Shown: one piece after another, positions 36,247 to 48,370 of the stretch
Numbering within the stretch: position 1 is the first letter of the stretch
How the letters are laid out: each line of letters opens with the position of its first letter
Origin: Dentipellis sp. KUC8613
Taxonomy: Eukaryota; Basidiomycota; Agaricomycetes; Russulales; Hericiaceae
DNA: 64,000 nucleotides
Reading direction: 5' to 3'
Assembly: GCA_002286715.1 (NCBI GenBank)
Contig: NSJX01000015.1
Span: forward strand, 489,053 to 553,052
The notes under the pieces: generated by a model
What the model was told of the DNA's origin: nothing
Seen by the model: only the letters and a program-made list of their open reading frames with translations
The model's database searches: none
Program-made: the position numbers and the translations under genes

Positions 36247-38631
36247 ATGCCATTTTTTCTGTACCTGCAGCTGGGGTTGGCCGTTCCGGTTTTATTGCTC
36301 GTCTGGAAGTTCTTGTGGCAGTGGATCAGACAGACACCCCTCCGCAATATCCCAGGCCCGTCCAGCCCGTCCTTTCTTACGGGTGCGTTTAGTGCTATGA
36401 GGAGCATCCGGTTGGTCTCACGTATTTGTGCGTTCAGGTAACATAGCCCAGCTTTTCGATCCGCGCAAGGGCTGGCAATTTCACGATGATATCGTGAGGA
36501 CTTATGGAAGAGTCGTACGAGTCGGTGGCTTTTTTGGAGTGAGTAAAGGGACCTTGCTTCTCTCAGTCGGGTATTTATTGATTATTTCTGGCCGAAGGAC
36601 ACGATGCTCTACGTCAGCGATCCGAAAGCATTGCACCATGTTCTTCTCAAGGATCAACATAAATATGAAGAGTCTGAGGCATTTTTAGTGTTGAGTATTT
36701 GTCGCATCTCATTTCGACATTGAATCTCATGAGGCATGCAGATCCACCCGCTGGTTGTTCGGGCAGGGTCTCCTGTCATCTTCCGGTATGCCCGTGTGAC
36801 CATCTCATCTAGCGTGCATTGACTTGCCGTCACAGGAGACGTGCACCGCCGACATCGCAAACTTCTCAATCCAGTCTTTTCTGGGAACTCTATGCGATAC
36901 CTAACTCCGATCTTTCAGCACGTCACCAAAGATGTCAGTCGCCATTATGGACGCCTTGTCGTACGCTGACTCGAATTCGTCCGGTAGGTCCGCGATTTAT
37001 TAGCGAAAAAGGTAGGAGAAGGAAAGGCGGAGCTGGATGTGATGACATGGATGGCACGGCTTTCGCTCGAGCTCATCGGCCAAGGAGGGCTCGGGTACTC
37101 ATTCGACGCCCTGAACGAGGATTCCAGCAATGCGTACGGGGCGGCCGTCAAAGCTCTAGTGTGAGTTGCTTCCGACAGCATACTCGCGCGCGGGTGCCTC
37201 AGTTGTGTTGACCGACCGTCTAAATCCTGCAGGCCAGCATTGACGGAAGTAGCGCTCTTACACCAAAGCTGCCCGTGGCTCGACAAGATAGGCTCGCGCT
37301 CATTTCGAAGCTTCGTTTCGCACAATGTGCTCTCGTGGTGGCCGACCTTCAACAAGCTGGTCGGCATCGTGGACGTCATGGACGAGACGACGCGGGAGGT
37401 TTTCGAGCACAAGAAGGCTGCTTTGGCGAAAGGCGACGACGCCCTGCTGCAGCAGATCGGCGAAGGGCGAGATATCATGAGTGTTCTACGTGCGTATGGA
37501 TTTTATCTACCTCTGTTCAGACTCTCATCGTGCCGCCGGGCGGACTAGTGAAAGCAAGCCTCGCGGCATCAGAACAGGATCGCATGAATGACGTTGAGCT
37601 GCTCGGGCAGATGAAGTGCGTCGTTCCACGCATATCACATTGACCCTGTCCCTTGACTTTACTCTAGCGTCTTGACGTTCGCAGCGATGGACACGACGAC
37701 TTCGGCATTGTCTCGAATATTCCAAGCTCTAGCAGAGCATCCAGATGCACAGGACAAATTGCGTGCCGAGCTGCTCCAAGCCGGAACCGGTGGAGAAGAC
37801 CTGGGCTACGACGAGCTGAACGAGCTGCCGTATCTCGATGCCGTGACTCGAGAGACACTGAGGCTGTGCGTACGACCCTATAGAATATGGCAACGACATG
37901 CTGATGCACTGAACATCCTCAGATATCCGCCGTTCCCGATGATACACCGCACGTGAGTTTCTGTGTTGCAATTATCTGAGTACCCTCAGCTTATCCAGCC
38001 CGGAGGCACTAGTGTCTCAGAAGACGCTGTCCTTCCTGTAGCGTCTCCAATTGTCGGCGTGGACGGGACCAAGATGTCCGAGCTCCATGTCACGAAGAAT
38101 ACCGGCATCATCGTCAGCATCCTTGCTGTGAACCGCGATACGGGCATCTGGGGACCGGACGCGAGCGAGTGGAAACCAGAGAGATGGCTGTCGCCGCTGC
38201 CTGATAGCGTGTCGGACGCCGCCATCCCAGGCGTGTATTCAAACACGTGAGTACAAGCAAGCTGACTGTTCCGATGAATGCGACGCTGATCGTTGTATTC
38301 GTGCATCGAAGAATGACCTTCTTTGGAGGAAATAGATCGTGCATGTGAGTGTGCTCCTGGGATGCAAGTCCCCCAAAATGTTGATATTCCGAATCTGCCG
38401 CAGCGGCTTCAAATTCGCGCTTCTCGAGATCAGTGCGTTCCTTTTTCTTGGATTTGTGGATCTGCTGTAACCATCATCGCAGAGGTCGTCCTGTCGACAC
38501 TTCTGCCGGCTCTGCGTTTTGCTCCGGCGCGGAAACAGATTGAATGGATGATGGGCACAATTGCTTCACCATCTGTGAAGGGCTGCGCGGGATCGATGCT
38601 TCCCCTCGAAGTATCGCTCGTGAAAGACTAG
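36247..38631 (+). CDS. Cytochrome P450 monooxygenase, copy 1
   Basis: Fourteen exons: 36247-36382, 36438-36538, 36598-36689, 36742-36785, 36836-36933, 36988-37160, 37233-37489, 37549-37615, 37668-37865, 37923-37952, 38013-38246, 38312-38344, 38404-38432 and 38483-38631. All are in phase, giving 546 residues. An N-terminal membrane anchor (LGLAVPVLLLVWKFLW) is followed by a proline hinge (NIPGPSSPSF), typical of an ER-bound class II enzyme. P450 motifs: a WLFGQGLLSSSG and HRRHRKLLNP region, I-helix FAAMDTTTS (Ala replaces the usual first Gly), K-helix ETLR, PERW, and the heme loop FFGGNRSCIGFKFALLE with its Cys thiolate. The substrate is unknown. The exon 3 donor is GTTGAG, off consensus, but copy 2 uses the same one. 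The neighbouring convergent gene is TPR-CHAT B. The start is chosen by alignment with copy 2; an in-frame upstream ATG exists at 36208. Confidence 0.92.
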
Positions 38632-38757
38632 AATCTCGCAGTTCCAACAGTGTCTGGACGGTTTGCTAACATATACAGTATATATAGAATATTAATCTTG
38701 GTGCTAAAGCTTGGCAGTAGTGGCCGTCAACCCTCCGCCTGTGTTCTGAAATATACC

Positions 38758-41700
38758 TCACATCCCCAGGTGTATAAATGGAACCCATCTCAAGAACCAT
38801 TCATCGGTCGCACCTGAGTCTGGCCACGTTTCTTTGCGCAGCTGTTCAATCGCATCGTGCAATGCGCGCGCCGCCCGTGTACAATCTGGTCTCTCCCCAT
38901 CGAACACATGCCGGTAAAAGTTGCTCGCAACGGTCGGCCCATCCGCGTCCTTGATAGACCACATCGTCGCCACGACGCTGCGATACCCAGCCATCTGCAT
39001 CCCCGCCGCGAGATGGACGGCCTCGTCCGACAGCTTCTGGTCCCCGGCAGACGTCTGACAAGCCGAGAGGAATGCGAACTCGGCGTGCGCATGCGGCTGC
39101 TGGATGATGTCGCCGAGTTCAAGCTTGCCGTCGTGTAGGCAGAACGCGCTCTCCAGCGGCTCCGTGGGGTGTTGGATTGCGTGGCAGGCGAGGTGAACCC
39201 AGTTGCTTTGGCTGATTTGAGTGTGTACTTTGTCGACGGCGGCCTCGGGTCCGTTGAGCCATTCTAGGCGCACGGGAAGGTTGCAGTCGCGGATTTTCTG
39301 CACTTCAACTTCGGTTTCGGGCAACGGGGTGAAATTGGGCGTATCTGGCTGGCTTACAGCGAGGAGGGAGTCGAAGGTGGATGATGAAAGTGGCGGATCT
39401 TGGAGCAGAGCCGTCACCGTGGTTGTATAGGAGCATATCGCGTAATCCGTGACCCTGTACCCGGCCTCAGCTTGGTTGTAGAGACCAGCGGCGTGTATGG
39501 GAAGGAAGGAGAGCGGGCCTGTCGGGCACCATATAATACGCGGCAGGGGCTCGCCCGGCGCTGGCAGCTTTAGAGAACTTCAATATAAGTATCATTCACT
39601 TGTTTGGAAACAAGACTCACTTCGAGCTCCAAGGCTTCGACGACAGGCTTGATGACTGCTTCCCACAGAACGGATAGTATCTTATCAAAACCCCCAGTCC
39701 AGCCAAGTCCAAAACACGGCTTCGAACCTCGGGCTCGTACGCTGGATGCCTGCAGAAGCTCCCGCATCTCATCGCGTAATTTCTCCGCCTTGAAACCCGA
39801 GAATTCATCTAGCATCTTGTGTTCGATTTGACCTGAACCCTGCTTGAGGATAATAGCATTACATCGAGGACCTGCTGCAGTAAGCACCACGATGTTACCG
39901 AATTTTGCTCCTTTCTGCAGTTCATCGACATGTCTGGGAAGAAGGAAGTCCTTGAATGCGGGCAACGTCCTGACTTCGAGAATCAGTTCGTCCCATTCAG
40001 ATGCCAGCCGTCGGTGCGTCTGCTCAGCCTGTTCCAGTGATTCGCGGTCGTCCCACGACACTGCAGAAGCCAATGTCGACCGTCGGGTACTCGCATGATC
40101 CAGGGCCTCCGTGACGGTCTGAAACCGATCTGCAAGGCTCGGGTTACTCTTTCGCAAGTCTTCCAGAGGGGTCCGAAGGCTGAGTTGCTGGTGCCATACG
40201 ATCGAACGCCCTTGCTCTAGCCACGCCAGTGCTTTCTCCGGCATGTTGCATTCAAGCGCAATCATGGCCGCCATGTGAACGCTCTTGCCTATGTTTGCGA
40301 TCTGCTCGTGCCGTTCTGCGATCGTCTTCCCGAGCCACACGACGAGTGGGATTAGTTGCATCATCATGTCATAGCCTTCGCAAGCGCTGTCGATTAAGTG
40401 TTGAAGGACTGCGCTCCTGGCCCATGCCCGACAGGCTTCGTAGCGGATCAGAGGATTGCCAATGGGTAACAGTGCGGCCGACCGGAAATTCGAGAGTGTG
40501 GCGAGTGCATCGGCAGGAGTAGGATTGTGTGTGCAGCGGAGCTCGTATGCGTGGGCCAGGTCATAGAGCATCCGAGTCTTGTCTGGGCGGTAATCTGGAA
40601 GGAGCTGCACGGCTTCAGAGAAAGCCAGTATCGAGCTGTCGATGTCTTCCACTAGTTTAGTCTCGCTATCTTAAAACCGCACAGCCAGGACACTTCCTAG
40701 ACCTCGAAGCTGCCTAGGTTTATCGGGATGTCCACTGGGCGCTAGAATCACCGCACGGCGGTGATAGTCGATGGCGCGGTCAAGGTTAGACAAGTCTTTG
40801 CTCTTGTGATAACGCTTATGGAGGCGATCCCCCGTGAATTCTGCGTCGGCAGCTTGTTCCGCAAGCGAACCGGCGGACAGATCGTCGCTTCTGGCAATCT
40901 CAGAGGCTCGTGGCCTATCCAAGTGCTGAGACAGTGCCGCCTCGTCGGAACTACAACCAGCAGACCCGTCAAGGAGGTGCTCCGGGGATGTAGAGTGGGT
41001 AGAACTCGAAATGACGGGCGCTGAATGTTCCGAATTATTCGAGAGCTGATAGATGGTCCCGGAAATGATTACTAGAGCTTCTCCCATATCCCGAATGTTA
41101 CCCAGTCGCTCATACCGCGATGACAATGCGCTAGCCAGACGAAGTACCAATATAGGTCGCTCGGGGTCGTCGTTTTGCATGAGCTGAACCGCATTGCGCT
41201 GCGTCACGACGGCATCGTCGATGTCTTCTATGTTCCCGATACACGCAAAACGCCGCTGCAGTGCCGCCCCGAGATCGCCGAGAAGCGTCGCTTTGGACGA
41301 GTCCGGCGCTCCACGACAGTCCGCGGCCCCACGAAGAGCATCAATCGCGCTGTTCATGTCGTCCATGTTTTCCAGGCAGTCGAATCGAGTGGTCAGGGCA
41401 GACGCGAGATTGCGGAGTCGGATGAATTTAGATGGTTCGTCAGGTGGTGTGAGCGATGCTGCCTCGTGGAGAAACGTAATAGCATTGTGGATGTCTTCGA
41501 CGTCTCCAGAACGTTTGTATCGGCTGCTGAGAGAGTCGCCGAGCAGCGCAAGCCAAGAGGGTCTGTTGGGGTGGTCGTCGGGTCTCACCGCCACAGCTCG
41601 CCGAAGCAGGGCGACGGCAATGGCAAATTCTTCTTCATCCATAGTGGCATTCTCGATGTAGACTAGATACGTCGTTGCGAGGACGTGGCAGATGAGGGCT

Positions 41701-42166
41701 TCTTGAGCACCAGATAAAGGTAGAGCTTTCGAGAAGGACGAGATGGCAGAACGGAGGTACGACAGATCTCCCGATAGTTCATAGCAGCGTCTTGCTAGTT
41801 GGCCGCGGGTCATGTGGAGTTCGCTCCCCTTCATGTTACTATCTATATTTCCGGCACTGTCAGGCTACAGAACGTGAGAAGGGGAAAAGAATCAACGCAA
41901 GGTTATTTCGCCTACCTCTGAGGCTTCGAGTAAGCTGTGGAACAAACTCAACGAAGGACCACTGGGTAAAGAAAGAGAGCTTACCCGAGAATGTCTGGTA
42001 GAGAGAGCGACGCAATTTCTCCTGTTGTGGGAAAGTAGACGTAATGAGGATGTGCGAGGGAGAAGATACGCTGAAGGCGTGAGAGAAGAATTCTGAGAAC
42101 GTGCGAGTAGAGAATATCCCATATCCAAATAAAACGAGTCAGCCAGCCACTGGGTCGGAAAGGCAT
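38758..42166 (-). CDS. TPR-CHAT protein copy B, with one in-frame stop
   Basis: Exons 42166-41985, 41934-41916, 41864-39621 and 39567-38758; introns of 50, 51 and 53 bases. The frame is continuous for 1085 codons except for TAA at 40673-40671, in a TPR helix right after LGSVLAVRF. A 51-base GT-AG stretch around it (40705-40655) is in-phase and could be spliced out, restoring a frame that lacks 17 residues. Order: hydrophobic helix around FIWIWDILYSHVLRILLSRL (residues ~12-35), a 19-base microexon, TPR repeats of about 45 residues, a Ser-rich linker, further helices, then the CHAT domain (~816-1084) with HLACHA (His ~944) and LSACQT (Cys ~985). CHAT is a caspase-like protease domain known from bacterial TPR-CHAT effectors. 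The role here is unknown. An alternative start is 42199. The gene is convergent with P450 copy 1, 126 bases away. Confidence 0.8.
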
Positions 42167-42199
42167 GGACCGGCTCCTTGCAACGGACGACATAGGCAA

Positions 42200-42958
42200 G
42201 AGGGGGTGGCCTTGTCACTCATCAGGCTCGAACCGTGTGATATAGCGCTGAGAAGCGGTACCCGCACGCACCCTGTACGATTCAAGCACGACAAACACGC
42301 CATCAAGGTGTGTATTTCTCTTTGAAATCAACATTATCCGGTTACGGATAGCGAGATGCCTGAAGTATACCGTCGCGTGCGCTGAACATCATATGCACAC
42401 GAAATGAAGCTGATGGCTGTCGCGGGTCTTTCGATCCTGTCGACGTGGAGACGCAACGAAATCATTAATTTCAGAGCTGATAGAGGTCGAAGATAACTTA
42501 CTTTGAATAATATAAGAGAAAGAGCGACGATAGAAATGTAGGTCCTCAAGGCTCCAAGGGCGAGCCTCAGGCTGACCCGTCGCTTGAACGAATTCCTAAG
42601 GCAAATCCTTTACGCCTCGTATCCGTCAATGCCACGGGTCTGCAAGCCCAAGCCGTTGCTGCATCCCAAAGTGTTGCAGTCCATCTGGCTCATTCTCGGT
42701 TGGTGCCGAAGCAAAGGCCGCCCTCCACCAATAAAATGCGCATTTGCGTGACTGTCACAAGCTTGTCTGAGCACCGTTGGAGGATTCGTGCTTTTTCAAA
42801 AAAAATTCAAAGCTTTCTGAGACTCATCCCCTGGAAAAACACAATCAAGCAAGTGTTTATCAGCCACACACATAGTCACAGCATACAATCAACGAACAGA
42901 CAACGAAATCTTGAAAATATCTTGTTCGCACACCTGCACCTTTCTGGGTCTTCCTCTC
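42200..42958. other. Intergenic: promoter of TPR-CHAT B and 3' flank of carbonic anhydrase 2
   Basis: GATATAGC at 42239-42246 reads as a TATA-like GCTATATC on the minus strand, about 75 bases upstream of the chosen start codon of copy B. No gene is visible in the rest. Confidence 0.4.
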
Positions 42959-43796
42959 TTACAAATCTACAGTGTCCTTGACCAGCACCCCTTCATCAAG
43001 GTCGTAGATCCATCCGTGAACCAACGGAGGAGCCTCTGCGTTCTGCACGATATCCGTCTTGAGGATGGTTTCTACTTGGTTCAGCACGTTCGCCTTGGTG
43101 ATCAGGGGTATAGCCTCCTCGGAAGGCATGTCGTCAGGCAGGCCGAGACTCTTCACGAGCTCCACGAGGTGTTCAAGCCACCGCCTCAGCGGCGACTCGT
43201 CGGCGGTGCGAGGCAAGTGCGACTCGGAACACTCGAAGGAAGAGCGTTCAGTGGCGCGGGGTGCGTTAGGTCTGGCGATCCTTTCGCTTTCAGCGACACC
43301 GCCGCAATGCGTGTGGCCTACAACGACGACTTGAAGGAAAATATGAGATGGGTTGCGAAGAGGTAATACGAGATATGGAGAACATACCATGTTCAACTTT
43401 CAGACTCACGGCGTGAGCCAGAACTGCCAGCGCATTGAGATCATGCTCGAGGAACTGGCTGTAATATTCGATTCGTGAGCTGTATCCTACTTCTAAATTA
43501 GACGAGAGCGTACTTCGCGATGTTGCGATGGACAAAGATGGCTCCAGGAATTGAGCCAGTGATGACGGACTCTGGGACGCGCGAGTCTGCACAACCGATC
43601 CATAACACCTAAACACAAACAAACAAGGACACATCAGCATCGCGCATGGCCAGTCTCCAATCGACACCCACAACATGCGCACCTTGGGTGTCTGGGAGGT
43701 CGACGCTTGCTGCGGGAAAAATCCCGGAGCAATCGTCTTTATCTGATCCGCCCACTGAACATTTCCGGCTGCGAGGTTGTCAAGTGAAGCGGTCAT
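42959..43796 (-). CDS. Beta-class carbonic anhydrase 2
   Basis: Exons 43796-43683, 43608-43514, 43458-43388 and 43329-42959 give 216 residues. The zinc site is complete: [13 protein letters not shown] (Cys44, Asp46/Arg48) and VGHTHCGG (His99, Cys102). The first ATG in frame (MTASLDNL) aligns with the start of copy 1. A longer frame upstream begins only with GTG. Introns of 74, 55 and 58 bases lie at the same three codons and phases as in copy 1, so the two are paralogues by duplication. Copy 2 lacks the Gln/Ser/Ala insertion and is less GC-biased. It ends in [14 protein letters not shown], as in the family. It lies between the two P450/TPR-CHAT pairs, in opposite orientation to copy 1. Confidence 0.92.
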
Positions 43797-45834
43797 ATCA
43801 GCGTCGTCGAGGTAGCGGGGGGTTGAGGAGTCCACATAAGTGAGTATCCTGCGTTTATATATGTCTCCTCGATGAATTTACACGTCCCTGGAAGATACAG
43901 AATCGATAGTACCGCTGAGCTTTTCTGTTTCCTAGAATAAGTTAGCGCGCTGGGTCACCCGTAGACAGTCGAGGCTCGCGTCGCTGGTGTCTTGCGCACC
44001 CTAGATGTCATCCTGGAATGCTCGAACCCGCGCCAGCGAGCATCTATAAGAGACGTTCTGAGCAGCTGATCCTTCAGGTACAGAGCTCTTTCACACTATC
44101 TGCATATTTCATTTGCCAGTCACGATTCCATTCAAGCTGTCCCGTGCATCGAGGAGCGATGAGGCGTGATAATGCTCTCCGAGTGTACATTCCGTACATT
44201 CCGGATTGATGTCATGACTTTATCCGGTCTTGAAGGCTTGCTCCGTGGACCCTTGACATCTTCGATGGCGTCGTGCGCTGATATTGCGCCTTTCGACTTA
44301 TCCGTGTGTGAGATGAGCTATATTTGCTCTCTTTCAAGGATATCACAATGCATATCGATACGTTGAGCCTGGCACGAACAAGCTCTTCACAATCTCTCCG
44401 CTTAACTTCCAGTTGATGACCACAGATTGTAATGTTTCAAATTGATAATCGTCTTCTCGGTACGTGAGTCTCTGAACCCGACGAACGGCTCTTGCTCAGA
44501 TTTTCATTGGCAGATCCTGCTCCGTTGCTCAAGTGGACGGCCTACTATGGCCCACCCACGACATTGTTGACCTCGCGAAAAATGTATACGATGTCATCTG
44601 TATTTGGAGATTTCCGGGTAGGATATTCCTTCATTGCATTCAAATCTGCACCGATGTATCCCTTTCGTGTTACGCTAGGACAGGTCGCAATCCGGAAGCG
44701 CTCGTGCGAGCGGCGAACAGCACGGAACTCGATTGCTTCTCGCCCATGAAAATCACCGCCTTGTGGGTCCGCTGGTCTATATATGCTGGCTTCTTCGGAA
44801 TGGTGAAGGAACACTCGGCCTCCTCTTCTCTTCTGAGCTCGACCTGTTGTATGATTCCTGGTCGCTACTAAGTCAGATACTCAGGAGAGCAAGCTCGAAA
44901 CCCGAGTCCTTCGCGCCCTGCGAAACCGAGGCGGGAGCATAGCGACACCATCTTGAACACGGGTACTTCGCAGTCCTCTCATCAGCAATCGCATTGCCTA
45001 GGCATGTCTCAGCTTACTCCATGAGTTGCATCGTATTCCCTCGCTCTTCTGCTGCTCGCACTAAAGTGCGTGCATGGGCGGGATATGCGGTGGATGACAA
45101 GACCACGATGATGTGTGCCGCCCATGCTTTGATGCATCGGCCCACAATTCAGATCATCTGCTCCTTCCCGTGAAGAGGAATGACATGCTATCTCCACAAC
45201 ACAGTACGCATCTGGCTCCACGTCCTTCCCTCATGATTCCGGTATCATTGACCGAGTTCAGCTGCCAGCTTCTTTCCTCCTGTTGCGTGAGAGCTAGTGG
45301 ACCGTGCCATATTTCTCGCGTCACATGATCAATCCATGCCGGTCATTCGGCACTTCCGGGCTTGGAAGCTTCACAACTGAATACGATCTGCGCTCCGGAG
45401 GCTTCCAGTTTCGCCCAGATTCGCGCGGAGTTGAGCACGTATCGCACATGCGAAAGAAGAGCAGGAGGCAACGTACACGCCGTCATGACACGACTGCGAT
45501 ACGGGTCTTCGCCGAGCCATTATCCACAAGACCAGTTGCGGGGCGATTTGAGTCTCGTGAACAGGCTTAAAGAATGATCTAGTAGGCCTGTCACGCAGCT
45601 TGGTCTGAGGTGTTGTGCATGTGCTGAATTGGCTCCCATGACCTTCGTTACAGATATTCTCACAGTTTCCGAGGAACATCAAGAAGTTGTATATGTTCCC
45701 AGAAGCCGTCTCTGTCAAAATGGATGACGCTTGTTTAGCCTTAGGCACGATGGGGCGCGTCGAACTGGCTTTAAAGAGGTTGGCTCTGCGTCCTCGAACC
45801 CACCCTACGCCACTCCGTCTATACGACTCGCAGG
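43797..45834. other. Intergenic, no supportable gene
   Basis: Fragments such as the plus-strand frames at 44492-44871 have some hydrophobic, Tyr-rich character, but I could not assemble exons or recognise a family. A decayed gene is possible. The last ~65 bases carry the TATA-like element of P450 copy 2 (45770-45776). Confidence 0.35.
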
Positions 45835-48215
45835 ATGATCTTTTGTTGGATCGAGGTTGCGCTGACCGTGCCTGTTGCTTTTCTCGCTTGGAAGTTCCTA
45901 TGGCAGTGGTACAAGCAGACGCCTCTCCGTAATATCCCCGGCCCGCCCAGCCCGTCTTTCATAATAGGTGCGACTACTTATATCGTTGACGCTTGACAAT
46001 TCTAATAAGGCCCCTACAGGGAACATAGTACAACTTCTTCATCCCCTCAAATCGTGGAAATTCCACGACGAGATCGTGAAGCAGTATGGGAGGATCGTTC
46101 GAATTAGCGGCTTCCTCGGAGTGAGTGAACTGCGTTCAACTGTCGCAGCTCGTTGTTTATCGAGTCATCGTTTCCGAAGGATTCAATGCTCTACGTCAGC
46201 GACCCAAGAGTGTTGCACCAAGTTCTACTCAGGGATAAACAGTACTTTGAAGAGTCTGAGGTGTTCTTGGTGTTGAGTGTCTATTCCCCGAAGTCAGAAC
46301 CGAAATCTTATGAGTTCGCAGATCCACGAGCTGGTTATTCGGACAGGGTCTTTTGTCATCTTCCGGTACGTTGATGCTACTTCGAACATATTTTGCCCCA
46401 CGTCTGACAATTGATACATCAAAGGCGACGTGCACCGACGCCATCGCAAGCTCCTCAACCCGGTATTCTCCGGAAACTCTATGCGCTACTTGGCTCCAAT
46501 CTTCCAACGCGTAACTCACGAAGTAATTGTTATCCGTGTTGCTTCTCCGTCAAGCAATCACTGAGCCTTCGTTCAACAGCTCCGCGATATATTGACTACG
46601 AAGGTCGAAAAGGGGAGGACGGAGCTGGACATGATGGCGTGGATGACCCGGCTGTCCCTCGAGCTGATCGGCCAGGGAGGGCTCGGATACTCGTTCGACG
46701 CCCTGAACGAGCGCTCCACCAATCGGTATGGTGCAGCCGTCAAAAATTTAGTGTGCGTGTCTCTTCATGTTGTACATTCGGCTGCATCTGACTATTGACT
46801 CCACGACAGGCCTACGCTGGGAAAGGTTGCGATTTTCAACCAGACCATTCCGTGGGTCGACAAGATAGGGCCGCGTGCGTTCCGACGCTTCATCAGTCAC
46901 AACATGGTTTCGTGGTGGCCGTCCTTCAACAAGCTGGTCGGTATTGTGGATGTCATGGACGAAACGACGCAGGAAGTTTTCAGGCACAAGAAGGCCGCTT
47001 TAGCCAAAGGAGACGATGCTCTGATCCACCAGATCGGAGAAGGGCGAGATATTATGAGTATTTTATGTGCGTCGAACATCCGCTAGTTCTCGAGCCTGTC
47101 ACTTATTGCACGGATATTAGTGAAGGCGAGTCTGTCTGCCTCAGAAGAAGACCGGATGAGCGATATAGAAATGCTTGGACAGATGAAGTGAGTCCTGCCT
47201 TGTCACCTTCATCATCCTATGAACCTTCAAATTATTCGTTCTAGCGTCCTAACATTCGCAGCGATGGACACGACCACTTCAGCCTTATCCCGGATCTTTT
47301 TGGCGCTGGCTCAGCATCCGGACGCCCAAGAGAAATTACGCGCTGAGTTGTTAGAAGCCCAAATGGGCGGGCAGGACCTCACTTACGACGAGTTGAACAA
47401 CTTGCCATATCTCGAAGCTATTACTCGAGAGACGTTAAGATTGTATACATCTGTTACATCAGTCGGACGAGTTGTTTGCTAACATCATCTTCAGGTACCC
47501 TCCATTTCCGATTATAACGCGCACGTGGGTGTCTAGTGTCTCCACCGCTCCCTGCTACTGACATAGTCCGAATCTAGGACCACCGAAGACGCTGTACTTC
47601 CTCTTGCATTCCCAATGGTCGGTGCGGACGGATCGAACATGTCTGAGCTCCATATCGCGAAGAACACCGAAATAATAGTCAGTATTCTTGCCGTGAATCG
47701 CGACCCAGGCATCTGGGGCCCAGATGCGCATGAGTGGAAGCCCGAGAGATGGTTGTCGCCTTTGCCTGCCAGCTTGACGGATGCTGGCATCCCTGGCGTG
47801 TACTCTAACACGTGAGTGCAGTCTGATTCGGTTGCTTCAGATGGACGAAATGCTTAGTTGTGCTCTACGCGTGAAGAATGACTTTCTTCGGCGGAAACAG
47901 ATCGTGCATGTGAGTGACCTCTTGAGAAGCGAATTCGGAAGAAGACTGATAGCATTCCACCCAGTGGCTTCAAATTTGCACTCCTCGAAATCAGTGCGTT
48001 ATTTCAATCCCCAGCTTCGCCGTTGTAATCTGAAGTTGTCTTCGTTTGTTCGCCTAGAGGTGGTCCTGTCGATACTACTGCCGCATCTCCGTTTCTCCCC
48101 GACACAGAGTGAGATTGAATGGCTAATGGGTACAATAACATCGCCATGTGTGAAAGGCCGCTCAGGATCGATGCTCCCTCTCGATGTAGCGCTTGTCAAG
48201 GATTATTCGAGCTAA
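45835..48215 (+). CDS. Cytochrome P450 monooxygenase, copy 2
   Basis: Fourteen exons: 45835-45967, 46020-46120, 46180-46271, 46322-46365, 46425-46522, 46580-46752, 46810-47066, 47121-47187, 47245-47442, 47495-47524, 47578-47811, 47877-47909, 47965-47993 and 48058-48215, giving 548 residues. The twelve internal exons have exactly the lengths of P450 copy 1 (for example 101, 92, 44, 98, 173, 257 and 67); only the first and last differ. The membrane anchor (VALTVPVAFLAWKFLW), hinge NIPGPPSPSF, FAAMDTTTS, ETLR, PERW and heme loop FFGGNRSCIGFKFALLE are all intact. The divergence is spread evenly, so both copies look under selection. The exon 3 donor is GTTGAG, as in copy 1. It is convergent with TPR-CHAT C, with 155 bases between the stop codons. 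The substrate is unknown. Confidence 0.92.
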
Positions 48216-48370
48216 ATACATTGTGCAGTCATGTAATATATGTAGAATACGAGTATCAGTATCCGCCCAGCGAAATCAATAACTTTAGTACGATATCTAC
48301 CGAGACTTGGACAAGAAGCTGAAAAAAAAGGAAAATACCCAGCGATGATTCGTCAGTAAAGTTACGCAAC

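Noticed and set aside
40655..40705. Annotating the 51-nt stretch as a normal intron of TPR-CHAT B
   Set aside because: It encodes a canonical TPR helix present in copies A and C at the same alignment position, so it is reported as a finding instead.
42190..42260. tRNA-like TTCGAGC element
   Set aside because: The flanking bases cannot form a T-stem or acceptor stem; it lies in the TPR-CHAT B promoter.
44492..44871. Possible DUF6533-type membrane protein fragment
   Set aside because: Some residues were suggestive, but no consistent splice model or diagnostic motif was found.
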